DNA of 15,545 bases from JAFGPJ01 sp964612465 (lineage in GTDB: Bacteria; Planctomycetota; Phycisphaerae; Sedimentisphaerales; Anaerobacaceae): the NCBI GenBank assembly GCA_964612465.1, contig CAZTDF010000105.1, positions 1 through 15,545 on the forward strand, read 5' to 3'. Shown piece after piece: positions 6,771-13,796 of the stretch; position 1 is the first letter of the stretch, and the number at the start of each line of letters is the position of its first letter. The notes under the pieces were generated by a model. That model was not told where the DNA came from and searched no databases. It saw only the letters and a list, made by a program, of their open reading frames with translations. The position numbers were made by a program, and so were the translations under genes.

Positions 6771-8114
6771 CTATCGTTCCACAATAAACGTTACATCCCA
6801 TGGTGCAGGCTTTCCCTTCGGACCTCGTTCTCCCTTGCCTCGTACGGAGCCGCCGTCATCGGAAAGGTCATCGCCGATGCTGTAGACTACGAATCCGGTT
6901 TCCAGCGTTCTGTATTTCAAAGGGTGCCCATCGAACGGATCGGCAGGCACCGCCTCGATATAGGCCGGGACCAGATTGTTCAGAGACTGCGGCATATGGC
7001 CTTCAGCCAATCGATATCGCTCGACGGCAATGCCGGCCTGTGTTACTCGCGAGTGGGCCTGGTGGCGAATGTCGATATTAAACGTCCTTGCAAATATGGG
7101 CCAGATTAAATAGGCAATGATGCCTCTCTGCCTGCCGCTTCCAACGCTCTCCTGGACGGCATCGAATGCTTCGAGATGCTCGGGTTCGGGTAATTCAAGA
7201 GCATCGATGGACTTTTGCATCAGGTCGATGAACGCCAGCGCATCCCTGTAGCAAAGTCCGAGCATCTTCCAGGGAATGAGCATCAGGAACATCCCTTTTC
7301 CATATCCGGTCTGGCTCGCAATATCCCGGATGGGGGCCTGTAAGACTTGTAGTCCGAGACATTGCTCTGCAACCAGGGCCCGTTTGAAGCCATCGCTCGT
7401 ATCAGAGACCGTGACCCAGACTGCAAGAGTCCGCAACTGTTCATCTGTCAATGGGATTCTGTTGAGCATTCGCTCAATATTTCTGTAGGTCCAGCCCCGC
7501 ACTGCTACGTGAGTGAGCCGATGGGTCAGCAAGGGGCCGTCGACGGATCGTGCAAGGGCCAGGCTTGCCCGAATGGACTCGATGGCTTTGCCGGGATCCT
7601 GGTTCTCACATTGGATCAGGGTATCGAGAAGAAGCAATCGGGAGCTCTTCCGCATATTATCGAGCCATGGAGTGGCCGAATCATCCCTCCGAGTAAAGTC
7701 GACAGGATATCGGCAGTGCTCGATGGAAGCCGCTTCATATAATAACGATAAGGTTATTTGATTGTCGGACAGAAACTTCTCCACAAGCTGCCGGGCCGAA
7801 GTATCCAGGGATTCGGTTCGCGCCGGTGACGATGCCTTGCTAAGATCGCGCATCGCGTTCTTGTCCCATTCTTTGTAATTCGCGAAGGCCGCAAGATAGA
7901 CATCGGCGGCGTTGCGAGCGCCTTGCGGCAGGCTGTAGAAGCGGTCCAATTCCTCTAAGCTGACAGGATGGCCCCGGCTTTGCAGGGCCTGAATACGTTT
8001 TTTCAGTTTGTAGCTGCCGGATATATGATACAACACAAGCAGAAATAGTACGAGGGCCACAATCGCATGCCACGTCTTAAAACGGCGGCGAGTATGTTTG
8101 TCCCGGCGTCTCAT
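6771..8114 (-). CDS. Membrane-anchored protein with pseudopilin-like C-terminus (paralogue of the HAAS gene)
   Basis: Protein of 447 residues. A basic N-terminus is followed by one membrane helix at about 15-34, and the rest is predicted extracytoplasmic. After the helix, LEELDRFYSLPQGARNAADVY resembles the matching region of the HAAS protein (DYVQLLNQMNQPQVRNQDNA). Residues about 354-447 repeat the pseudopilin-like tail: VERYRLAEGHMPQSLNNLV, PADPFDGHPLKY, FVVYSIG and DDGG. It therefore looks like the HAAS protein without the cytoplasmic HAAS domain. ATG 8114 is preceded by AGGA 8 nt upstream. It lies 77 nt after the redox-fold gene and 90 nt before the HAAS gene, all in one direction. Function is unknown; I know similar proteins only as hypothetical planctomycete proteins. 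Confidence 0.75.
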   Translation of the reverse strand: MRRRDKHTRRRFKTWHAIVALVLFLLVLYHISGSYKLKKRIQALQSRGHPVSLEELDRFYSLPQGARNAADVYLAAFANYKEWDKNAMRDLSKASSPARTESLDTSARQLVEKFLSDNQITLSLLYEAASIEHCRYPVDFTRRDDSATPWLDNMRKSSRLLLLDTLIQCENQDPGKAIESIRASLALARSVDGPLLTHRLTHVAVRGWTYRNIERMLNRIPLTDEQLRTLAVWVTVSDTSDGFKRALVAEQCLGLQVLQAPIRDIASQTGYGKGMFLMLIPWKMLGLCYRDALAFIDLMQKSIDALELPEPEHLEAFDAVQESVGSGRQRGIIAYLIWPIFARTFNIDIRHQAHSRVTQAGIAVERYRLAEGHMPQSLNNLVPAYIEAVPADPFDGHPLKYRTLETGFVVYSIGDDLSDDGGSVRGKGERGPKGKPAPWDVTFIVER

Positions 8115-8191
8115 ATTAAAATCCTACTGTTTGGGCTTTGTGCCCCTGACTTTCCATGTTTGACTCGATCTATGTGCGAAACTTGTCTTCA

Positions 8192-9475
8192 TTATTCTTC
8201 AATTTGCAGGCCGGCTTTTTTCAAAGCCGCCGATGCGCGCTTGCTGCCTTCTTCGTAGCCAAACCATGCGTCCACGACATTGCCTTGTGAATCGATGATG
8301 TAATTCAGCGGTACAGTCTGCGTTTTATTTTTGTAGCTCCGAAGCATGACCTTTTCAGCGTCGCTGTCCGAATCGAGGACGTTCGGAAAGGTCACTGAGT
8401 TCTCGCGCATATAACTTTGTGCAATCCGTTTGTTGTCGGCGTGGTTGAAGCCGAGAATCACCAGCCCTCTGCCTTCGTACTTATCGTGCAGTTTCTGCAG
8501 ATTCGGCATAGCTTCACGGCAGGAAGGGCTGCCGGTTCGCCACATGAACAGCCAGACGATTTTGCCCCGATAGCCCGACAGCTTGATTCTGCCGCCATCG
8601 GCCGAGAGCAGATTGAAATCCGGCGCCTCCTGTCCACTTTTAAGAAGAACATCGTCAGGACCGGGCGCGTTCCATTGCCGCCAGCCCTCGGGCGCAGACC
8701 ATGTAAACTTCTGCTGCGATATCATGGAATTGAGTTTCACATCCGACCACTCCTCAACTCGGACGATATTACTTGAGAGTCGATCAATCTCCTTTACTTG
8801 CCGCGGCAAACGGTCCTGTTTGGATACCCAGAAATACCGCGTCAACTGGGCATCCATGTAACTGACCTCAATCACGTCACAGTCCTGGTCCCCGACATCA
8901 TCCGGCCCCCTGCTCCTGATGCCGTCAATGTACGGCTCAAGAGAATCCATGTAACCGTGGAAAATGCTCGGTTCAAGGATCGTCTGGTACCACGTTATTC
9001 CGAGCATAGCGATCTCGTGTCCGATGGAGTTCCTTCCTGCTGGAGTTGCCTTCTTTATGTAAACATCCGACCGTGTCTTTGCGTGGCTTTCGGCATCGTC
9101 AAAGTTAAGAAACGGACGAATCCCCTGCCAGTAGATACAGAGGGTATCATTGTCGCCGACAAGTGTACTGCATTTCAAGCTCGGAGGATTGGTTGCCTCT
9201 ACGCGGAAGTAGTTGGGTTTCTTAAGCCAAATCCTATAGGCGGAAGCCCGGCCGTCCGGACCGCTGCAAAAGCCATTGTAGGACAAGCTCTCAGCTTCCC
9301 GTATCGTCTCGATCATCGTTTCGTACAGGGCGCGGGCAGCGGGCTCATTCTTTACGATCATCGAAGGCCGCCAGTGCTCCGGTGAGGCGCCGACCACGTA
9401 GAGAGCCCAGCCTTCCAATATCAGGCCGGCAACGGCAATTGTGGTCCGCATATTGATTTTATTTCTTATCTGCAT
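8192..9475 (-). CDS. LolA-like/TlpA-like fusion protein with atypical redox motif
   Basis: Protein of 427 residues. Residues 10-30 form an N-terminal membrane or signal segment. Residues about 45-270 look like the DUF2092/LolA-type fold (MIETIREAESLSYNG, LKKPNYFRVEATN, YFWVSKQDRLPRQV). Residues 278-427 are a TlpA/AhpC-TSA thioredoxin-like domain (GQEAPDFNLLSADG, YRGKIVWLFMW, cis-Pro region TVPLNYIID). The usual WC-x-x-C is GSPSC here: the nucleophilic Cys is Ser316 (AGC at 8530-8528), the Trp is Gly, and only the second Cys (Cys319) remains. Normal disulfide reductase chemistry is therefore unlikely; chaperone-like or one-Cys function are alternatives. ATG 9475 is used; an in-frame ATG at residue 9 is equally possible since neither has a strong ribosome binding site. 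It lies 27 nt after the permease gene. Confidence 0.8.
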   Translation of the reverse strand: MQIRNKINMRTTIAVAGLILEGWALYVVGASPEHWRPSMIVKNEPAARALYETMIETIREAESLSYNGFCSGPDGRASAYRIWLKKPNYFRVEATNPPSLKCSTLVGDNDTLCIYWQGIRPFLNFDDAESHAKTRSDVYIKKATPAGRNSIGHEIAMLGITWYQTILEPSIFHGYMDSLEPYIDGIRSRGPDDVGDQDCDVIEVSYMDAQLTRYFWVSKQDRLPRQVKEIDRLSSNIVRVEEWSDVKLNSMISQQKFTWSAPEGWRQWNAPGPDDVLLKSGQEAPDFNLLSADGGRIKLSGYRGKIVWLFMWRTGSPSCREAMPNLQKLHDKYEGRGLVILGFNHADNKRIAQSYMRENSVTFPNVLDSDSDAEKVMLRSYKNKTQTVPLNYIIDSQGNVVDAWFGYEEGSKRASAALKKAGLQIEE

Positions 9476-9502
9476 ACCAGTGACATTTTGGTTCTTTGTT
9501 GC

Positions 9503-10264
9503 TCAGTCGCGCACTCGCGAAAATTGTTGTCTGCTGAGCAGGGTAATTCCGACAACGCAGTACACCACCATCAGTATCAGGCTGTGCACGACACAGGCAA
9601 CACTCTTAGTCAGGCTGAATCTTCCGACGGTTAGACTATATTTTCCGTATTCTCCGCTTGCGAATTTATACAACAGCTCGAAAGGCGGCCAAAAATATTT
9701 GATGAAGCCGGCTAATACTCCCGTTCCTCCCTGCTGACGCATGGATACCATCAGCAAGCTCACGACGAAGTAGCCCGTGACGACTACGGCAAACAGGAGC
9801 AAAGAGTTATAAGCCCGTCCTATCACGATAGAAAGAGAAGTTGATAATGCCGCACACGTATTGAACAGCAGCCAGGATGCAAGCAGCCACAAGCCGAGAT
9901 CCTCCGTGCTGCCTTTGCGCATAAGAAAATGAAGGACGAACACGATGCAGCCGGCCAGGATGAAGTTTACAGCGGCTTGCAACGACAGTCCCAGCAAGCG
10001 GTAAATATACAGTTCGCCAAGCCAGAAAGGCTTGGTGACCAGAACGCATATTCGCCCGGAGGCGATATCATCACCGAAAATGCCGGCACTCAAGGCCAGG
10101 GGAAGAAAGAAACCACCCCAGATAAAAATAAACCGGCCGAATTCTTCTCCACTTGGAAGAAACAGCCACCAGAAGCTGCCGTATAATACCAACCAGACGA
10201 TGTGTACAATCCAAATGTAGCCCCTTCTACTGCACGTCTCTTTCATCAATTCGTACGCTCTCAT
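9503..10264 (-). CDS. ABC-2 type transporter permease
   Basis: Integral membrane subunit of 253 residues, with about six membrane helices near residues 15-35, 43-65, 88-118, 125-146, 150-175 and 222-245. The amphipathic cytoplasmic start and the SGIFGDDIASGRI-like loop after helix 2 (a charged segment reading GDDIASGRICVLVTKPF) are typical of ABC-2 permeases, in which this loop contacts the ATPase. ATG 10264 lies 3 nt after the ATPase stop and its AGAGGA ribosome binding site is inside the end of the ATPase gene, so the two are translationally coupled and should form one transporter. Only one permease gene is visible, so a homodimer is expected. The substrate is unknown; the neighbours suggest export or envelope-related function. 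Confidence 0.85.
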   Translation of the reverse strand: MRAYELMKETCSRRGYIWIVHIVWLVLYGSFWWLFLPSGEEFGRFIFIWGGFFLPLALSAGIFGDDIASGRICVLVTKPFWLGELYIYRLLGLSLQAAVNFILAGCIVFVLHFLMRKGSTEDLGLWLLASWLLFNTCAALSTSLSIVIGRAYNSLLLFAVVVTGYFVVSLLMVSMRQQGGTGVLAGFIKYFWPPFELLYKFASGEYGKYSLTVGRFSLTKSVACVVHSLILMVVYCVVGITLLSRQQFSRVRD

Positions 10265-10267
10265 CGA

Positions 10268-11026
10268 CTAATTCCTCTCGTTGTACAATCGCAGGAATAC
10301 ATCCTCGATATCCTCAGTATCCTCTCTTTGCAGCAGCACACCTGTGATTCGGGCGCCGCCTTTTACGAGGTTGCTAACGATATCGGGCACTTCATTATCG
10401 TCTCCGACGGCAATCACCAGCTCTGTTTCGGAACTGCTGAGAAGTTTAGCTGGCGGCAACAGTTTTTTTGCGATCTGATTTGCGTTCGATACAAGTTCCA
10501 CGCGCAGCCGGCCGATCTGGCCGGCGGCAATCTTGTCGCCGAAACTGACTACTTCTCCACGGTACAGGAAAATATAGTCTTTCGTCAGCTTTTCCAGCTC
10601 TCCCAGGCGGTGGGAGCTTATCACGATGGCGGTGCCAGAGTCGCGTAGCTTCTTGAGCAAATCACGAAGCTGGATAATACCAATCGGATCGAGCCCGTTG
10701 CTGGGTTCGTCCAGCAGCAGAAAACNNNNNNNNNNNNNNNNNNNNNNNNNNNNNNNNNNNNNNNNNNNNNNNNNNNNNNNNNNNNNNNNNNNNNNNNNNN
10801 NNNNNNNNNNNNNNNNNNNNNNNNNTCCTGCCATCAGGTTCAGCAAAGTCGATTTTCCGGCGCCGTTCGGACCGATCAAACCGACAATTTGGCCTTTGGC
10901 CACAGATAGCGAGATGCTCTGCAGGGCACAAACATCTTTCGACCGGCCGGCCAATAGTTTTCTGAACACCTTTGTCAACTGCTCACATTCTACGACCGTT
11001 GTTTGCTTGTTATCGTTGCGAATCAT
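10268..11026 (-). CDS. ABC transporter ATP-binding protein (interrupted by assembly gap)
   Basis: Nucleotide-binding subunit for the adjacent permease. Residues 1-67 are intact and hold the A-loop region and Walker A GPNGAGKST. After the gap come Walker B FLLLDE, the D-loop (NGLD) and the switch His in VISSHRL, then a C-terminal extension of about 120 residues typical of ABC-2 export ATPases. The Q-loop and the LSGGQ signature fall in the gap. In this family Walker A and Walker B are separated by about 100 residues more than the two flanks give, so the 100 N placeholder should really be about 300 bases. The frame across the N run is therefore accidental. ATG 11026 lies 26 nt after the padR stop and has only a weak ribosome binding site. 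Confidence 0.9.
   Translation of the reverse strand: MIRNDNKQTTVVECEQLTKVFRKLLAGRSKDVCALQSISLSVAKGQIVGLIGPNGAGKSTLLNLMAGXXXXXXXXXXXXXXXXXXXXXXXXXXXXXXXXXXFLLLDEPSNGLDPIGIIQLRDLLKKLRDSGTAIVISSHRLGELEKLTKDYIFLYRGEVVSFGDKIAAGQIGRLRVELVSNANQIAKKLLPPAKLLSSSETELVIAVGDDNEVPDIVSNLVKGGARITGVLLQREDTEDIEDVFLRLYNERN
10726..10825. other. Assembly gap (exactly 100 N) inside the ABC ATPase gene
   Basis: A run of exactly 100 N between the Walker A and Walker B halves of the ATPase. The family spacing implies roughly 300 missing bases rather than 100. Because both flanks fit one ATPase in the same direction, this join is well supported, unlike the one at 4423-4522. Confidence 0.95.
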
Positions 11027-11052
11027 TTTTCTTTGCTTATTGAAATTTTGAA

Positions 11053-11394
11053 TCAGGCTATTGCGATTGCTCCGCCGAAGACGAGATTCAGGCCTGCCGT
11101 CAGCTCTTTAAGCTGGGCCTTTTGCTTTGCCAGTTCATCCTTGCCGTTGCTGGTTATGGAGTAGTATCGTCTTTTTCGGCCGGTCTTCGCTGTCTCCCAC
11201 TTGCCCTGCACGAGTTTCTTTGCCTCAAGATTATAAAGCAGCGGGTACAGCGTCCCTTTACCGAGCGTCAAAATCTCGCCGCTCCGCTGTTCTATCGCCT
11301 GGCTTAGTTCGTAGCCGTACATCTGGCCGCCGGAAAGGATCTCGAGTACTACCACCGGGGCTACACCCTTTAACAACTGACTTTCAAACTTCAT
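11053..11394 (-). CDS. PadR family transcriptional regulator
   Basis: Winged-helix regulator of 113 residues, the short PadR subtype without a long C-terminal domain. Family signatures in order: LKGVAPVVVLEILSGGQMYGYEL, then LGKGTLYPLLYNLEAKKLV, then the wing GRKRRYYSIT-x-x-G, then a dimerisation helix ending in a hydrophobic tail (LVFGGAIAIA). PadR proteins usually repress their own operon and are released by a ligand or a partner. Here it is first in the run padR, ATPase, permease, redox-fold protein, two membrane proteins, the last with a HAAS-like domain, which is a known PadR partner. ATG 11394 has AGGGAG about 8 nt upstream. Its own promoter and an inverted repeat over the -10 (11450-11474) suggest autoregulation. 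Confidence 0.92.
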   Translation of the reverse strand: MKFESQLLKGVAPVVVLEILSGGQMYGYELSQAIEQRSGEILTLGKGTLYPLLYNLEAKKLVQGKWETAKTGRKRRYYSITSNGKDELAKQKAQLKELTAGLNLVFGGAIAIA

Positions 11395-11449
11395 TGTTAA
11401 TCTCCCTTAAAGATCATGATTTCAAAGATTTACGAAAGCATTTATTAAC

Positions 11450-11474
11450 TTGTTTTACTTATTATGTTATACAA
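11450..11474 (-). promoter_or_regulatory. Candidate PadR operator (imperfect inverted repeat)
   Basis: TTGTTTTAC (11450-11458) and GTTATACAA (11466-11474) form an inverted repeat matching at 7 of 9 positions with a 7-nt spacer. It covers the -10 box and start site of the padR promoter, where a repressor would block transcription. Binding by this PadR is inference. Confidence 0.4.
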
Positions 11475-11489
11475 ACTATGCAATGTCAA
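11461..11489 (-). promoter_or_regulatory. Sigma70-type promoter of the padR operon
   Basis: On the minus strand, TTGACA (11489-11484) is followed after exactly 17 nt by CATAAT (11466-11461), with an A/T-rich UP-like tract just upstream (11491-11520). Transcription would start near 11454, leaving a leader of about 60 nt before the padR ATG. Confidence 0.75.
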
Positions 11490-11566
11490 CTAAAAAATAA
11501 AAATTTTTTTGAATTTTAAAATGTTATTCTGAGCCTCCCGTTATGTAAGATACAGTCGTTGCTCAG

Positions 11567-11589
11567 AAAAGAAGAAAATATCTTCTTTT
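11567..11589. other. AT-rich hairpin in the padR upstream region
   Basis: AAAAGAAGA (11567-11575) pairs perfectly with TCTTCTTTT (11581-11589) around a 5-nt loop. No gene ends next to it on either strand. It might be a weak terminator or separate the padR promoter from the elements to its right. Confidence 0.35.
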
Positions 11590-11757
11590 TTACATACACC
11601 GAATACTTCGTTGGGGATAATGATAAGTTTTAATCCGCACACCAGCCTTGAATGGACCAGCTCCCTGATAAAATTTCAAAAAAAAGCGTTACACTCGGCA
11701 TCAACAGTGGCACCTAATCATAGTTTGTACCGATTAGTTCTCCAAGGAAGGAGGCGG

Positions 11758-11777
11758 TATAGTGTATTGAATACACT
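11758..11777 (+). promoter_or_regulatory. Candidate promoter with overlapping perfect palindrome
   Basis: TATAGT (11758-11763) is a good -10 box, but the matching -35 is weak. A perfect 17-nt palindrome AGTGTATTGAATACACT (11761-11777) begins inside the -10 and covers the expected start site, like an operator. The only thing downstream before the next promoter is the terminator hairpin at 11787-11836. Confidence 0.3.
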
Positions 11778-11836
11778 ACGAAGTAGGCCCCTGTTTCAAC
11801 CATTCCTCTCCTCCGTGGAGCAGGGGCTTTTTTTTA
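11770..11836 (+). ncRNA. Candidate short hairpin transcript A (ends in strong intrinsic terminator)
   Basis: GCCCCTG (11787-11793) pairs with CAGGGGC (11821-11827), followed by nine T, with a smaller CTCC/GGAG hairpin inside the loop. No + strand gene lies upstream for it to terminate, since padR points the other way. With the -10 box at 11758 it would give an RNA of about 65 nt. It resembles the unit at 13337-13440 in layout: TATA box, about 22-25 nt, GCCYCTG arm, TTCCT in the loop, CAGGGGCTTT. Expression and function are inference. Confidence 0.35.
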
Positions 11837-11914
11837 GTTGCTTCTATAAATAGCACCGCAACTCTAATTCTTGTCCATCCACAAGTTATAAGCAATATTT
11901 GAGGCCAGTTATCC

Positions 11915-11944
11915 TTGACTTTTATACCCATGGGAGATTATCAT
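11915..11944 (+). promoter_or_regulatory. Candidate promoter of the TPR gene
   Basis: TTGACT (11915-11920) and TATCAT (11939-11944) with an 18-nt spacer. The start site would be near 11951, downstream of the ATG at 11899, which supports translation from the ATG at 12067 instead. Confidence 0.5.
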
Positions 11945-12066
11945 TATTGTGTTTCTTAAATACCTTCAACCTGATGGGACAACAAAGGCCGATCTTTTCG
12001 TTTTTTCATGGCAGTATCTCTGTGTATAGGGCGTTCGATATACTGAAAGGTTTTTGGGATGGCAGA

Positions 12067-13181
12067 ATGGCAAACAGAAGTTTTGCAATTTGGGCATTAG
12101 CGGCGGTGGTTTGGCTGACTCCGGGTATTTCAAGCGCCGACCTGGTCGGATATAAGGCAAAGCCTTCGAGTACTAACCTCACAATTTCTTCAATCGCGGA
12201 GAAAATACCTGCTGCTCCAACCATTATTAGTTACTTGATGCAGTGGAATGTGATTCTATCCAATCGACCTGAGACCGAACGTAAAAAGCCAATACTCGGC
12301 GAAAAGCACGAACCCATACTTTGGGCGATGAACGCCGCTGCTCAGGCGTACTCCTTACAGGGTCAATACGAGCAGGCCGAGTCGACATACCTTAAGATAA
12401 TAGAGATAAGCGGCATTCTGTTCGGCGAGAAGAACACAAAATCACTGGCCTACAAGGCCTCCCTGGGGGTATTTTATGCCGAGCATGCTAAATATGACAA
12501 AGCAGAGCCCCTGCTGAACGAGGTGTTGCAGGATAGGCGAACTCTGCTGGGTGAAAAGAACCTGGCAACGATTAGCTCGATGAACGACTTGGTAGTTCTT
12601 TACGTGGCCCAGGGCCGATATGAGCAGGCACAACAGCTTCTGACCAACGCTGTGAAGATCGGACGCCCGCTGCTCGGTGTGATAATCATCCAATAATACT
12701 AAGTTTTATTAACAGACTGGCTGTGATATATAGAGACCAGGGTCGTTACGATGAGGCCGAGAAAATTTTTGTCACAGTGCTGGACAACAGGCGCACCAGG
12801 CTTGGGGCCGAACATCCCGATACAGTGCAATCTATGAATGATTTGGGCATGTCATACACCAGACAAAAATGTTACTCAGATGCAAAACCGCTTCTCAAAA
12901 AGGCGTTTGAAATCAGAAGCACGCAACTTGGCGAAGAGCATCTCGATATATTAGAATCCATGCACGAGCTTGGTGTGCTGTATGCAAGCCAGAATCGGCA
13001 CGAAGAAGCAGAGCCATTGCTCCTCAAGGCATACGAAGGCAGGGAAAAGCGGCTAAGTGCAGGCCACCCGGCCACATTGGAGTCGCTGGGCCGCTTGGTA
13101 AAGCTTTACGAGGCCTGGGGCAAAACCGAACAAGCAGATCAGTGGCGGGCTAAGACAACTCCGAAGAAAAGTCAGGAATAG
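12067..13181 (+). pseudogene. Secreted TPR-repeat protein, frameshifted
   Basis: Kinesin-light-chain-type TPR protein. From ATG 12067 the first part has a signal peptide (MANRSFAIWALAAVVW, cleavage after SSA), a linker, and three 42-residue TPR units (for example YEQAESTYLKIIEIS, YDKAEPLLNEVLQDRR, YEQAQQLLTNAVKIGR). It then shifts frame at 12679 and stops at 12694-12696. The missing continuation is in another frame from 12681: DNHPIILSFINRLAVIYRDQ, followed by four more units (YDEAEKIFVTVLDNRR, SDAKPLLKKAFEIRS, EEAEPLLLKAYEGRE) to TAG at 13181. Removing one GT of the GTGT at 12677-12680 restores the frame and the exact 42-residue period, giving about 370 residues with seven repeats. It is thus a recent 2-bp duplication or an assembly error. 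Expected role is protein-protein interaction outside the cytoplasm. Confidence 0.85.
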
Positions 13182-13196
13182 TCGTTGCCAGGCCTT

Positions 13197-13239
13197 GATA
13201 ATCGGTGTTTTTATGCTCCGGAACGCTTATCGTTTTTTT
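13197..13239 (+). terminator. Intrinsic terminator of the TPR gene
   Basis: GATAATCG (13197-13204) pairs with CGCTTATC (13224-13231) with one mismatch, followed by GTTTTTTT. It starts 16 nt after the TPR stop codon. Confidence 0.6.
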
Positions 13240-13336
13240 CCAGATACGGCAGGCACAATGTGGAATTTCTTTTGTCCCTCTGCCGCTAACAGCTAAAAAT
13301 GAGGGTCTTCCCCAGAAAAATACGTAGTCACCACAA

Positions 13337-13365
13337 TAGACTTGCATTTAAAGAACGGCTATAAT
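13337..13365 (+). promoter_or_regulatory. Sigma70-type promoter of short transcript B
   Basis: TAGACT (13337-13342, 4 of 6 consensus bases) is separated by 17 nt from a perfect TATAAT (13360-13365). The start would be near 13372. No gene follows before the terminator at 13389. Confidence 0.55.
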
Positions 13366-13371
13366 TACAGG

Positions 13372-13440
13372 AGATTTTTATTTCGTATAAGCCTCTGCTG
13401 GCCTTCCTTACCAAAAACCTCTAAAGCAGGGGCTTTATTT
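13372..13440 (+). ncRNA. Candidate short hairpin transcript B
   Basis: A promoter (13337-13365) is followed after about 24 nt by an 11-bp stem, AAGCCTCTGCT (13389-13399) with AGCAGGGGCTT (13425-13435, one G-T pair), then TTTATTT. The unit is complete in itself: promoter, short RNA of about 65-70 nt, terminator, with no ORF of useful size. The TPR gene already has its own terminator upstream, so this one is not needed for it. It shares arm sequence, loop TTCCT and layout with candidate A on the other side of the TPR gene. Function unknown. Confidence 0.45.
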
Positions 13441-13490
13441 ATAGTCCCATCCGGCCTTATACCACTTGGAATTAGTTTTTGAGCTACACA

Positions 13491-13517
13491 GTCATTACCG
13501 CGAAGGCGGGGATCCAG
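13491..13517. repeat. REP-like palindromic element
   Basis: GTCATTACCGCGAAGGCGGG followed by GATCCAG matches the widespread bacterial REP-type consensus GTCATTCCCGCGNANGCGGG-AATCCAG, with the hairpin CCGC-GAAG-GCGG. Such elements are mobilised by RAYT-type transposases; none is encoded here. It produces the spurious LDPRLRGND peptide on the minus strand. The rest of 13441-13736 holds an A8/T7 hairpin (13645-13665) and no gene I can support. Confidence 0.65.
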
Positions 13518-13796
13518 TTTTTTTCCCATTTCGAGTCTTTGCAAGGAATAAATCACTGTTATTGAGCAATATTCCATTACTACAAGCGCAATTATTAAAT
13601 ACAATTGGTGTCACTTCGTCCTTAGAGCCGCGTTAACGTCACGCGAAAAAAAATAAATTTTTTTCATATTTCACTTTACCTGTCTGTCATAGATAGCTTA
13701 GAGTATACCCGGTTTTTGGTTCTTTTAAGACAAAGGTAAGGAGAGGCTCGTAACGTTTCTATCCGGGTTTCCCCTGTAAAGAATATTGTTCTGTCG

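Noticed and set aside
11899..12066. Upstream ATG extending the TPR gene by 56 codons
   Set aside because: It lies before the likely promoter at 11915-11944 and would bury the signal peptide that starts at 12067.
13365..13604. Minus-strand frame with LDPRLRGND
   Set aside because: This is the known false peptide produced by the REP-like element, not a protein.
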